Shown: positions 53,803-62,270 of the stretch, one piece after another
Layout of the letters: each line of letters opens with the position of its first letter
How positions within the stretch are numbered: position 1 is the first letter of the stretch
Assembly: GCF_000019965.1 (NCBI RefSeq)
Contig: NC_010571.1
Location: 1 to 64,000 of the forward strand
Origin: Opitutus terrae PB90-1
GTDB taxonomy: Bacteria; Verrucomicrobiota; Verrucomicrobiia; Opitutales; Opitutaceae
Direction: 5' to 3'
Length of the DNA stretch: 64,000 nt
Notes under the pieces: model-generated
The model's input: only the letters and a program-made list of their open reading frames with translations
What the model was told of the DNA's origin: nothing
Databases searched by the model: none
Made by a program: the position numbers and the translations under genes

Positions 53803-54099
53803 GTGGCAGGCCACATTATGCCGGTCGGGCCGCCGCTCGAAATCAGGGGTCGGTCCGAAGCCCAGCCCGGGAGATCCCTGATCCACCGCGCCCTCCGTGA
53901 CGCGCGCCCGGTGCACGCGGTGGCCGGATCGCAGCGGCTGGCGGGGTGGGTCGCCAGGGGTGAGCTACTGGGATCCGGCCACCGGAACAACCGGGGGCGT
54001 TATAGCCGACATCTCAGCCGGGAAACATCGGGGCGTACTCCGATCGTCCAGCCGGCAAAATGCCGAGTCGTCCCGCGCGCTCGTTCCTGTCGTGCGCCG

Positions 54100-54804
54100 T
54101 CAGACCAGACCTTCGCTCTTCACCCACTGAATGGCGTGGCGGACGAGTTCGGTGCCGCTCTCCAGCCGCAGCTTCAGCTTCAGGTGCTCGCGATAGGAAT
54201 CGATCGTCTTCACGCTAAGGTTGAGCTTCGAGGCGATCTGACGTGTGCCATAGCCGTTGCCGATCAGCTGAAACACCTCCATCTCGCGATCGCTCAGCGT
54301 GTCGATCGAGAAGACGACCTCCTCCTTCCGGTTGTTCACCAGCCGGTGCAGCATCTTCTCCTTCATCTTGTCGCTGAGATAAAGTTCGCCGGAAAGGACG
54401 CGGCGGATCGCCGTGAGGATCTTCGCACTGGCCTCGTGCTTCATGATGTAGCCCTTGGCGCCGGCGCGGAGCGCGCGCTCGGCGAACAGGCTCTCGTCAT
54501 GCATGCTCATGATCAGCACCGGCATCTCCGGCCGGAGCGCCTTCAGGTGTTTCATCAACTCGATCCCGCTCGTCGTCTTGAGCGTGATGTCCACCAAAGC
54601 CACATCGGGGGAAAGCTTCTGGATCAGGTCGATCGCAACGGGCGCGCTATCGGCCTCGCCGCACACCATCAGATCGCGCTCCTGATTGATCAAAACCGCC
54701 ACGCCTTGGCGCGTGATGGGGTGATCGTCGACCAGGAAGACGCGACTCTTCGTCGGAGTGCTGCTCGCCGCCGGCGAGTTTTCGGGGTCGGGATTGGTTT
54801 TCAT
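54100..54804 (-). CDS. NarL/FixJ-type response regulator with LuxR-like HTH
   Basis: A 234-residue regulator. The receiver has the acidic pair in FLVDDHPITRQG, phospho-acceptor Asp72 in VALVDITLKTTSG, and Lys in KGYIMKHEA. The C-terminal LuxR-type helix-turn-helix is LSDREMEVFQLIGNGYGTRQ, IASKLNLSVKTIDSYREHLK. Its start overlaps the stop of the histidine kinase gene by four bases (ATGA), a typical cognate pair. It would bind target promoters as a dimer after phosphorylation. Confidence 0.95.
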   Translation of the reverse strand: MKTNPDPENSPAASSTPTKSRVFLVDDHPITRQGVAVLINQERDLMVCGEADSAPVAIDLIQKLSPDVALVDITLKTTSGIELMKHLKALRPEMPVLIMSMHDESLFAERALRAGAKGYIMKHEASAKILTAIRRVLSGELYLSDKMKEKMLHRLVNNRKEEVVFSIDTLSDREMEVFQLIGNGYGTRQIASKLNLSVKTIDSYREHLKLKLRLESGTELVRHAIQWVKSEGLV

Positions 54805-56534
54805 TTCGCAGATGCACTCGTAAACAGAACGCTCACTTGTGTTCCCCGTTCGGGGCTAGATTCCGCCGAAAATGTGCCACCGATCATGTTCGCCCGATAG
54901 CTCATCAGTCGTAACCCGGATCCCGTTGCGGCCCGGGCGGCGTTCAGATCGAAGCCCCGACCGTCGTCCTTGATCGTGAGGCAATACTGGCCGGCCTTCG
55001 GCGCGAGATGGACGAGAATGTGCTTGGCGCCACCGTGACGGGCGGCGTTGTGAATCGCTTCCTGCGTGATGCGGTACAGATGGATCGCGGCCAGGTGCTC
55101 GCATTGCGGCGGGGCACCCTCGGCGCGGAAACGGCATTCGCTGCCGTGCAGCAGCTGCGCCTGATAGGTGAGGTCTTCGAGCGCGCTCGTGAGGCTGTTT
55201 TTCTCCAACTGCACGGGACACAACCCGCGGGCGAGCGCCCGGCTCTGCGCCACCGATTCGCTGGCCAGCCGCGCGATCAAATCCGCGTTCTCCGCCTCCG
55301 CCGGCGTGGTTTTTTTCAACCGGTCGCGCAGCGCGGCCGCGAGGCACGCCATGCCCGTCAGCTGCTGGCCCAACCCGTCGTGCAGATCCGCGCCGATGCG
55401 CTGCTGCTCCGCGTCGCTGATCGTGAGCAGGCGCTGCTCCAACCAGCGCCGCTCGGTGACGTCGCGCCCGAAGAAGGCCGCTCCGCCCGCGCGATCGCTG
55501 TCCGCCGTCACGAAAAATTCCACCTGCCACTCCTGCGCGCCGACTTTGCCGGTCAGCGAGAAGTTCGCCGATTCGCCCTGCAGTGCCTGCGCGATCGCCA
55601 TCGCGCTCGGGGGATATTGCGCCGCGAACACGCGGCCCAGCAAATTCTCGGGCGCCAGGCCCGTCCGGTCCAATCCGCTGCCCTGCGCCTCGACCACGCG
55701 CCCGGACGCATCGAGCCGGCCCGCGATCGCGGGCAGGCTGCGCATGATGCTGCTCAACAGGCTGGTCGTGCGCCGCAGCTCGTTTTCCATCCGCACGCGC
55801 TCGCTGATGTCGATCGCGGCGAAGCCCTGCAGACGCTGGCCCTCGGCATTCACCATCGCAAAGGAGTTCACCAGCCAGTGGCGGTCGCCCTGCGAGTACG
55901 GGAGCGCCTCGACGAACGACGACGGCCCCACCCGCTCGAGCAGCCCGCCGTCCTTGAAATAGCGCGCGAACAGTTCGTTTTGAAAAAGGAGCTGGCCCTG
56001 CTGGTCCCGAATCCCCACCGCGCACGGCACGCTGCGCATGAACAGCTCGAGCTGCTGCTGGCTTTGACGCAACGCGGTCGTCATCGCCGCGTGCCGCATC
56101 GCGTAGCGAATGGTACGCTCGAGCTCGGTGCCCGTCAGCCCGGTCTTGCACAAATAGTCCGCCGCGCCCGCCTGCGACGCTTCCTGGTCGACCTCGGCGC
56201 TGTCGTGTCCCGTCAGCAAAATGATCGGAATCGTGCAGCCCGTCTCGTGCGCCTCCCGCAACAAATCGAGTCCGGTGCCGCCGCCCAAGCGGTAGTCGAA
56301 CAAGCCGACGTCGAATCCGCCCTGCCGCAGCATCGCCTGCCCCGCCGCGTAACTCGACGCCCAGCTCAGGTGATAGTTGGCGGTGCCGCTGCGCCCGAGC
56401 AGAAACGCCAGATAGCGAAAATCGTCCTCGTGGTCTTCGACCACCAGCACGTGAATGGTTGTAGGGTTCGCCGCGGTGGACATGCGGTTGTTCGTCGGAG
56501 GGGACTGGACGGAAGGAGGCGTGGAAACAGTCAT
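54801..56534 (-). CDS. Hybrid sensor kinase: receiver, PAS, HisKA_3 and HATPase
   Basis: A 577-residue protein from the ATG at 56534 (an ATG at 56483 is also possible). A receiver domain comes first (VLVVEDHEDDFRYLAFLLGR, GLFDYRLGGGTGLDLL), then two PAS-like regions (MRSVPCAVGIRDQQGQLL, IMRSLPAIAGRLDASGRV), then HisKA_3 with the phospho-acceptor His in GADLHDGLGQQLTG, and an HATPase domain with IKDDGRGFDLNAARAATGSG. The NarL-type kinase core matches the LuxR-type regulator encoded next. A receiver at the N-terminus suggests it accepts phosphate from another kinase. It has no membrane segment. Confidence 0.92.
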   Translation of the reverse strand: MTVSTPPSVQSPPTNNRMSTAANPTTIHVLVVEDHEDDFRYLAFLLGRSGTANYHLSWASSYAAGQAMLRQGGFDVGLFDYRLGGGTGLDLLREAHETGCTIPIILLTGHDSAEVDQEASQAGAADYLCKTGLTGTELERTIRYAMRHAAMTTALRQSQQQLELFMRSVPCAVGIRDQQGQLLFQNELFARYFKDGGLLERVGPSSFVEALPYSQGDRHWLVNSFAMVNAEGQRLQGFAAIDISERVRMENELRRTTSLLSSIMRSLPAIAGRLDASGRVVEAQGSGLDRTGLAPENLLGRVFAAQYPPSAMAIAQALQGESANFSLTGKVGAQEWQVEFFVTADSDRAGGAAFFGRDVTERRWLEQRLLTISDAEQQRIGADLHDGLGQQLTGMACLAAALRDRLKKTTPAEAENADLIARLASESVAQSRALARGLCPVQLEKNSLTSALEDLTYQAQLLHGSECRFRAEGAPPQCEHLAAIHLYRITQEAIHNAARHGGAKHILVHLAPKAGQYCLTIKDDGRGFDLNAARAATGSGLRLMSYRANMIGGTFSAESSPERGTQVSVLFTSASAK

Positions 56535-56890
56535 AAGGCGCGCATCGTGATTGGCGGAGCGGCTAATGGCGGCGCAGCGAAGCGCTATCGTGGAATCCCG
56601 AAAGCACCGCCCCGGACACGCCACCAGTTCTGTTCACCAAATCCACCGGAACCATCATCTGTTGAAATACCCGATGCGGTTTCCCGCCGGTGGCAATGGC
56701 GGGATGCCAGAATGCGGGAATCCCCGAGGCCTGCGTCAGTGAAGGAAACGGTGCGCAAGTGACGCACAGACCCCCTCGCCTCTCACTTGTTCGCAGGTTT
56801 TCTGCAACGCCCGGCGTGCGCGCGCCGCTGGAGGCGGCAACGCGATTCGGAGCGGCTGCGCGCAGGTCGACTTGCCTGGCCCAACCGCGA
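56535..56890. other. Gene-free stretch
   Basis: No supported gene or RNA. It holds the promoter side of the sensor kinase and the 3' side of the minus-strand ku gene, with a GGAATCCC/GGGAATCC-like palindromic region near 56590-56733. I see no convincing terminator. Confidence 0.5.
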
Positions 56891-57727
56891 CTATGCCGCC
56901 TTGCGCGATTTACCGCGCTTGGCCGTCTTGGCCGGCTTCTTTTTCGCGCCTGCTCCCGTCTGGTTGAGGCTCTCCTGCAGGACCGCCGCCAAGTCGATCA
57001 CATTCGTGGCGCGACGCGGCTTCGGCGCCGCCCCGCTGGTCTTTCCGCCTGACTCGATCTTCTCTTTGATCATCGCCATCAACGCCGAGGTATAGTCGTC
57101 GGTGTAGCGCTCAGGCTGCCAAGTCTCGGTCATTTGCTCGACCAGCGCTTTGGCCATGTCGAGTTCGCGACGTTTCGCGCCCCCTTTCGCCACAGGGATA
57201 TCCAGTTCGCCGACATCCACGAGTTCCTGCGCGAAATGCATGATCTCGAGCACCAGCGCCTGCCCCTGCGCCTTCACGGCGGCGAGGTGCTGCCGCGTCC
57301 GAATCACGACCTTCGCGATGCCTGCTTTCTTGGTTTCCGTGAGCACGTCGTGCAGCAGCGTGTAGGCTGGCGCGCCGCCCTTGTCCGGCACCAGGTAGTA
57401 GGGCTTGTGAAAATACATCGGGTTCACCTCGTCCAGCTGCACGAAATCCATGATGTCCACCGTCTGCGTGGCCTCGACGTCGACGCGCTTGAAGTCGTCC
57501 TCCTTCAAAACCACGAACTTCCCCTTCTCATATTCGTAGCCCTTGACGATTTGCTCCCACGGCACTTCGCGACCGTCCGCCTGCGCCACCCGCTTGTAGT
57601 TCACCGGGCTGAGATCGCTCGATCGCAGCAGCCGGAACTTCAGTTCTTCGCTCCGCGTCGCCGGATAAAGCGCCACGGGGATGTTGACCAAACCAAAGCT
57701 GATCGAGCCTTTCCAAAGAGACCTCAT
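56891..57727 (-). CDS. ku: DNA end-binding protein Ku
   Basis: A 278-residue bacterial Ku homodimer subunit for non-homologous end joining. It starts with RSLWKGSISFGLVNIPVALY, the family signature, and contains YEYEKGKFVVLKEDDF, DIMDFVQLDEVNPMYFHKPY and FAQELVDVGELDIPV. The C-terminal tail is Lys/Arg/Ala-rich (AKKKPAKTAKRGKSRKAA), typical of DNA-interacting extensions. The ATG at 57727 fits the family start. LigD, the usual partner, is not in the window. Confidence 0.96.
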   Translation of the reverse strand: MRSLWKGSISFGLVNIPVALYPATRSEELKFRLLRSSDLSPVNYKRVAQADGREVPWEQIVKGYEYEKGKFVVLKEDDFKRVDVEATQTVDIMDFVQLDEVNPMYFHKPYYLVPDKGGAPAYTLLHDVLTETKKAGIAKVVIRTRQHLAAVKAQGQALVLEIMHFAQELVDVGELDIPVAKGGAKRRELDMAKALVEQMTETWQPERYTDDYTSALMAMIKEKIESGGKTSGAAPKPRRATNVIDLAAVLQESLNQTGAGAKKKPAKTAKRGKSRKAA

Positions 57728-57982
57728 CCCGCAACCTAGCCGGGCTTCCGCCTCTCGCCAGCGGCGGCGGCCCTGATTCGACCCCACGCGATTTCCCGTA
57801 GCACTTTCGCTCGGGCTTTGGCCCCATGAAGCGAGCCGCGGCGGACTGGATGGTGACGTCGCCGTGAGCGAGTAGATTGCGGACCAAAAGGAAGCTCGCC
57901 GTCCCGGCCCATCCGCCGCGTCACGGCGTACGCGAATTTCGCTCCCGGCACTCCGCCGGCGGCGCCCCACCGATCTCCCATC

Positions 57983-58383
57983 ATGAATCTCTCCAACGAT
58001 CCTACCACCGGCCGCATCCTTCTCCATGGCAAGGGCACGGGCGGCATCAGCCGCGCCGACATCGAGCGGCGGGCACGTGAGCTGGCCGACATCGACGGCC
58101 GCTCCGGCGCCGACATCACCGACGACGACCTCGCCCGCGCCAAAGCCGATCTGCTCGGCCTTCAGCGCCGCCGACCACGGTCGAGGAGGACGAACCCCAT
58201 CGCGATATTTCCCGCGATCCCAGCGAACCAGTCTCCGACAGTGGCCAGCAGACCCGCACGCTCGAAGGACCCGACGAGGAGAAGGCCGTGGAGCGGCTCG
58301 CCCTCGAGGGTGTCGACGAAGCCCAACACGATCAGATGATCGCCGCGCGTCGCCGCGAACGCCAACAGGATCAAAAGGGGTAG
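57983..58383 (+). pseudogene. Small conserved-looking gene broken by a frameshift
   Basis: The ATG at 57983 opens LSNDPTTGRILLHGKGTGGI, SRADIERRARELADIDGRSG and ITDDDLARAKADLLGL. After about 58165 the original frame becomes Arg/Pro-rich, while the next frame reads TTVEEDEPHRDISRDPSEPV, EEKAVERLALEGVDEAQHDQ and a stop at 58381-58383. The composition (acidic, charged) matches the first half only in that frame. The break at 58166-58176 is best explained by loss of one base in the CGCCGCC run. Restored length would be 133 residues. The family is not recognised; it is divergent from ku. Confidence 0.7.
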
Positions 58384-58554
58384 GCGTGGGCTGCACCGCT
58401 TCGTTGCTACCGGCGGTACGAATCAGCGCCGGCCTGTCATAATTGAACCCGTCAGCTTTTTTTTGAACGCTCCGGCACCTCGTGCGTCTTTCCCGGTGTG
58501 TGTTAGGTGTTACGTTCTTTTTAGTGTAGTTCATAGTTTGTAGTTAAAGTCGGC

Positions 58555-58592
58555 AAGGGCGCTGGTTTTTCACCAGCGCCCTTTCTGTTTTC
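58555..58592 (+). terminator. Rho-independent terminator upstream of rsmE
   Basis: A 12-bp stem (AAGGGCGCTGGT with ACCAGCGCCCTT) around a TTTTC loop, followed by a T-rich tail (TCTGTTTT). It lies 63 bases before rsmE, downstream of an A+T-rich stretch (about 58500-58550). The only co-directional gene upstream is the frameshifted one at 57983, so it may end that gene or a small RNA. Confidence 0.8.
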
Positions 58593-58655
58593 CCGCTGTC
58601 TGGGTCGGCCCGTGCGGATGCTTGTCAGCGCCCAGCCGGGCCGTTTCACTGCAGT

Positions 58656-59411
58656 ATGCCTGATTTTCGCGTTTTCTGCCTCCCGGCGACCGCCGAACCC
58701 TCCGAAATCACGCTTTCGGCCGACGAATCGCACCACCTGGTCGCGGTCAACCGCGCCAAACGCGGCGACACCGTCGTGGCGTTCGACGGCCGCGGCGTGG
58801 AGTGGATTTGCGAGCTGGTCGACGACCGCAAGAACGCCGCGCTCCTGAAGGTGCGTTTCCGCCAGAAAGCGCGGCCGCTCGCCTACGAAATCACCTTGGG
58901 ACAGGCGCTGCCCAAAGGCGCGTCGATGGACGCCATCGTCCGCAAGGCCACTGAGATCGGCGCCACGCGGATCGCGCCGCTCGAAAGCGAACGCACGCAG
59001 GTGCATCTCGATTCCGACCGTTCCGACCGCAAGATCGACAAATGGCAGACCGCCGCGCTCGAAGCCGCGAAGCAATGTGGCAATCCGTTCCTCCCCGAAA
59101 TCACGGCCGTCCAGAATGCCTCAACCTTCATGGAATCTGCCCGCGGTTATGACTTGAAACTCATCGCCAGCCTGCAGCCGGCCGCCAAGTCGCTAAAAAC
59201 CGTCCTCGCGGCCTTTCAGGCCACACACGGCCGGACCCCGAAAAAGGTACTGTGGCTGGTCGGACCCGAAGGTGATTTCACGCCCGCGGAGATGAGTCTT
59301 TCGAAAACCGCCGGCTTCGAGCCGATCACGCTCGGGCCGCTCGTCCTGCGCTGCGAGACCGCCGCGGTGTACGCGTTGAGTGTGTTGAGCTACGAACTGC
59401 AGAACGGCTGA
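58656..59411 (+). CDS. rsmE: 16S rRNA (uracil1498-N3)-methyltransferase RsmE
   Basis: A 251-residue SPOUT-class methyltransferase that modifies U1498 of 16S rRNA with S-adenosylmethionine. It has the N-terminal PUA-like domain (LSADESHHLVAVNRAKRGDT), then LGQALPKGASMDAIVRKATE, IGATRIAPLESERTQVHLDS and the trefoil-knot cofactor site with LVGPEGDFTPAEM and LGPLVLRCETAAVYAL. The length is typical. The ATG at 58656 fits the family start. The next gene starts 60 bases after its stop. Confidence 0.95.
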   Translation: MPDFRVFCLPATAEPSEITLSADESHHLVAVNRAKRGDTVVAFDGRGVEWICELVDDRKNAALLKVRFRQKARPLAYEITLGQALPKGASMDAIVRKATEIGATRIAPLESERTQVHLDSDRSDRKIDKWQTAALEAAKQCGNPFLPEITAVQNASTFMESARGYDLKLIASLQPAAKSLKTVLAAFQATHGRTPKKVLWLVGPEGDFTPAEMSLSKTAGFEPITLGPLVLRCETAAVYALSVLSYELQNG

Positions 59412-59470
59412 AAGATTTCCGCTTGAGCGCGGATCGGGCGCGGCCGATTGAAGGGGGAAACCCCTACTCT

Positions 59471-60415
59471 ATGACATCTCCCCTGATTCGCCGTTTTGCC
59501 GGGACGGTCGCGCTCGGCGTTTGCCTTGCGTCCACCGCGGCTGCAGCTCCCACGATTGGCGTTCTCCTCAAAGGTCGTTCTGATTTTTGGACCGCCGTCG
59601 AAAAAGGCGCCGTCGAGGCCGCCCAGAAGGAAGGCCTCGAAATCACCGTCAAGATGCCGCTGGCCGAAGCTGACATCGGCATCCAAGTGCAGCTCCTCAA
59701 TTCGATGGTCGCACAAGGCCTGCAAGCGATCGTCATTGCGCCCGACAGCAAGGACGCGCTCGCCGCTCCGGTCGCCGCCGCGATCGCAAAGGGAGTGAAG
59801 GTCGTCGTGCTCGACTCACCCATCGCCGGGCCAATGCCGGTTTTCGTGGCCACCAATCACGAGGACGCCGGTGCCGCCGCCGGCAAGTTGCTCACCACCT
59901 TCGTCTCCGAAGAGGACGAAGTCTGCATCCTCAAACATTCGCAGACCGGCGTCGCCACCACGCTGCGCGAGCGCAGCGCCTACAACGCCATCCATGACGT
60001 CTACCCGAAGATGGTCGTGCACCGCGACATCTACAGCGGCGCGGAAACCGGTTTCGAAGTCGAAAAAGCCAAGCTCGTGTTCAGCCAGCACCCCGACACC
60101 AAAGCGGTGCTTTGCTCAGGCACGCCCGGCACCATGGCGATGCTGAAGGTGATCGAATCGCAGCAGCTCGGCGGCAAGGTGAAGCTCGTCGGCTTCGGCT
60201 TTAATCTGAGTCCCACCATCGTGGCGGCGCTGCAAAACGACGTGATGCACGGCTGGATTGCACAGGTGCCCAAGGAAATCGGCGCCAAGGGCGTGACCAT
60301 GGCCGCGGCACTGCTCAAGGGCCAGACCGTCCCTGAGCAGGTTTACTGCGACTTCGTCGTCGTAACGAAAGCCAACCTCGGCGAGCCGCAGGTACAGGCG
60401 CTGTTGCAGGAGTAG
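59471..60415 (+). CDS. Periplasmic sugar-binding protein (RbsB/type I binding fold)
   Basis: A 314-residue binding protein with a signal peptide (SPLIRRFAGTVALGVCLAST). The mature part has the RbsB-like pattern: IGVLLKGRSDFWTAVEKGAV, LNSMVAQGLQAIVIAPDSKD, GVKVVVLDSPIAGPMPVFVA, TNHEDAGAAAGKLL and VLCSGTPGTMAMLKVI. It should deliver a sugar to an ABC permease or act as a chemoreceptor partner. No ABC permease or ATPase gene follows within the window, so it is an orphan here. ATG at 59471. Confidence 0.9.
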   Translation: MTSPLIRRFAGTVALGVCLASTAAAAPTIGVLLKGRSDFWTAVEKGAVEAAQKEGLEITVKMPLAEADIGIQVQLLNSMVAQGLQAIVIAPDSKDALAAPVAAAIAKGVKVVVLDSPIAGPMPVFVATNHEDAGAAAGKLLTTFVSEEDEVCILKHSQTGVATTLRERSAYNAIHDVYPKMVVHRDIYSGAETGFEVEKAKLVFSQHPDTKAVLCSGTPGTMAMLKVIESQQLGGKVKLVGFGFNLSPTIVAALQNDVMHGWIAQVPKEIGAKGVTMAAALLKGQTVPEQVYCDFVVVTKANLGEPQVQALLQE

Positions 60416-60428
60416 CTCGGATCGCCGA

Positions 60429-60604
60429 GGTGGAGCGCGTTGCCGCAACGCGCTTCCCCAATGGCTCTCCCCGGAGCCGAACGGTTTCGCCGTGCGGACC
60501 GCGTCGTCAGCGACGCGGCCGCGACGCGCACCGGCGCGCTGAGGGGCACGCGCGACGCTTATCGGCCGTTGTCTCCCTGGGGATGCGGCGCCCTCGTCGC
60601 ATCC
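60429..60604. repeat. Family F and family C-like palindromic repeats
   Basis: GGTGGAGCGCGTTGCCGC with AACGCGCTTCC (60429-60457) is a family F unit matching 30842. GGATGCGGCGCCCTCGTCGC with ATCC (60581-60604) is a family C-like hairpin. They fill the 214-base gap between two convergent genes, where I see no gene. Confidence 0.65.
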
Positions 60605-60629
60605 AAACGCTGGCGAGGCGCCTCTCTCC

Positions 60630-61631
60630 TTACCACACCAGCAGCCCGCCCGCGAACGTCAGCCCCGCTCCCACGCTGCAGAAGATAATCCGGTCGCCAT
60701 CGTTGAAGATACCTTCTTCCGCGGCCCAGCCCAGCGCCATCGAGACGCTCGCGGCGCTCGTGTTGCCGTATTTCGAAATCGTCATCACGAACTTCTCGTA
60801 GGGAATCCCCACGCGACGGCTCACGGCTTTCAGGATTCGCTCGTTGGCTTGGTGCGGCACGACCCACGCGATGTCGTCGGTCTTCAAGCCTTCCCGCGCG
60901 AGGGTTTGCTCGATCTGCTCGGCGAACCCGTGCACCGCGTGTTTGAACACCGCCGCGCCGTCCATCTGAAGGAAAAAGTGATTGAGGTCGCTGCGCTCGG
61001 CACAGGGGAAGGGCCGCCGCGCGCCGCCGCCCGGTCGCTGAATCGCCTCGAATTGATTCGCATCGCCGCCCAGCCCCATTCGGTGCAGCCGGTGACCGTT
61101 CGCTCCCGCCGTCAGGATCGCCGCCCCCGCGCCGTCACCGAACAGGAACGCGGTGTGATGATCCTGCGGATTGGTGATCCGCGAGAGCAGCTCGGCCGTT
61201 ACGACGATCAGATTGCGCGCCGTGCCCGACACGATGAACGATCGCCCTACTTCCAACGCGTAGAGCCAGCCGGAGCAGGCGGCGTTCAGATCAAACGCCA
61301 GCGCGTGCGGAATTCCCAGCCGCCGCGCCAGCGCACTGGCCATCGACGGCACGGGCTGGTCCGGAATCAACGTGGCCATGATCACGCCGTCGATCTGCGT
61401 CGCCTCGAGTCCCGCCTGCCGCAGTGCGTGCTGCACCGCGATCGCCGCAAGGTCGGTCGCACTCTCGTTTTCCGCCGCGTAACGCCGCTCCTTGATGCCC
61501 GTGAGCCGGACCATCTCCTCTTCCGTGCGATGCGGAAAGGCTTTGAGAATTTCGCTATTGGCCCGGATGCCCGCGGGCACGGCATAGCCGACGCCGGCGA
61601 TGCACACGGTCGAAGAACTGGCGGATGTCAT
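60630..61631 (-). CDS. 3-oxoacyl-ACP synthase III (FabH-like)
   Basis: A 333-residue KAS III-type enzyme with the full catalytic triad: Cys119 (FDLNAACSGWLYAL), His260 (VVPHQANERILKAV) and Asn290 (ISKYGNTSAASVSMAL). GDGAGAAILTAG and FVMTISKYGN match the family. It would condense an acyl-CoA or other starter unit with malonyl-ACP. The ATG at 61631 is preferred over a TTG eight codons upstream. It starts 20 bases after a lipoyl/PSBD protein on the same strand, an unusual partner. It could belong to fatty-acid initiation or a special product pathway. Confidence 0.92.
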   Translation of the reverse strand: MTSASSSTVCIAGVGYAVPAGIRANSEILKAFPHRTEEEMVRLTGIKERRYAAENESATDLAAIAVQHALRQAGLEATQIDGVIMATLIPDQPVPSMASALARRLGIPHALAFDLNAACSGWLYALEVGRSFIVSGTARNLIVVTAELLSRITNPQDHHTAFLFGDGAGAAILTAGANGHRLHRMGLGGDANQFEAIQRPGGGARRPFPCAERSDLNHFFLQMDGAAVFKHAVHGFAEQIEQTLAREGLKTDDIAWVVPHQANERILKAVSRRVGIPYEKFVMTISKYGNTSAASVSMALGWAAEEGIFNDGDRIIFCSVGAGLTFAGGLLVW

Positions 61632-61651
61632 CGTAGAAGGAAGCGGTGCGC

Positions 61652-62158
61652 TCAACCTTGGCGCTTCTTGAGATATGCGGTCACGTCGTCACCCGACACG
61701 CGGTTGCCTGGTCCCGTGGCTTCGATGTCCGTGACCTTCGCCGGATCCAACCCGGCCTCCTGGGCGAGCTTCGTCGCGCGCGGCGTCCACACCAGCGGTT
61801 TCGGCGGCGCCGCCGGCGCACTCGGCGCCGCGGCCGCCGGCGCACTCGGCGCCGCGGCCGCCGGCGCGATTCCGCCTGGCGATTTCGAGGCGAGGTGCCG
61901 TTGGCTCTCGTCAGACGTTTCGATCTGACAGAAAACCTGCCCCGATTGCAGCGTCTGCCCGACTTGCGCCACCACGTTGCGAATCACCCCTTCGCAGGGA
62001 CTCTCAAATTCGAAGGTCGATTTGTCACTCTCGAGGTCGCCGAGGCGTTGTCCGCGCGCGACGCGGTCGCCCGGTTTCACCGTGACCACGATCACGTTGA
62101 GCTCGCTCACAGTCGCGCCCATCGAGGGCACCGGCACGTCGATGATGAAAGTTTCCAT
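61652..62158 (-). CDS. Stand-alone lipoyl domain plus peripheral-subunit-binding domain protein
   Basis: A 168-residue mini-E2 protein. Residues 1-80 form a lipoyl domain (VPVPSMGATVSELNVIVVTV) with the lipoylated Lys46 in ESDKSTFE. A linker made of APSAPAAAAPSAPAA repeats follows. Residues of about 124-166 form a PSBD (TPRATKLAQEAGLDPAKVTD, GNRVSGDDVTAYL) that in 2-oxoacid dehydrogenases binds E1 or E3. The catalytic acyltransferase domain of E2 is absent and no truncated remnant is seen. It lies between kdsA and the KAS III gene, both on the same strand. Function is uncertain. Confidence 0.85.
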   Translation of the reverse strand: METFIIDVPVPSMGATVSELNVIVVTVKPGDRVARGQRLGDLESDKSTFEFESPCEGVIRNVVAQVGQTLQSGQVFCQIETSDESQRHLASKSPGGIAPAAAAPSAPAAAAPSAPAAPPKPLVWTPRATKLAQEAGLDPAKVTDIEATGPGNRVSGDDVTAYLKKRQG

Positions 62159-62270
62159 GACAATCGAGGGCTGGGAGTCTGCGGGGCGACGGGACTTGGT
62201 CAAGGGAGTGCTCAGTCTGCGTTTGCACGCTCCATCCGTCGCTCCACGCACCGGTGTGCCTGCACCGGAG

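Noticed and set aside
53803-54099. Regulatory RNA or gene between the SDR and the LuxR regulator
   Set aside because: A CCGG/CCGGATC-rich stretch with hairpins but no T-run, conserved motif or credible start codon.
52984-54900. Plus-strand frame spanning the SDR and LuxR regulator region (638 codons)
   Set aside because: It crosses two well-supported minus-strand genes and has no domain pattern.
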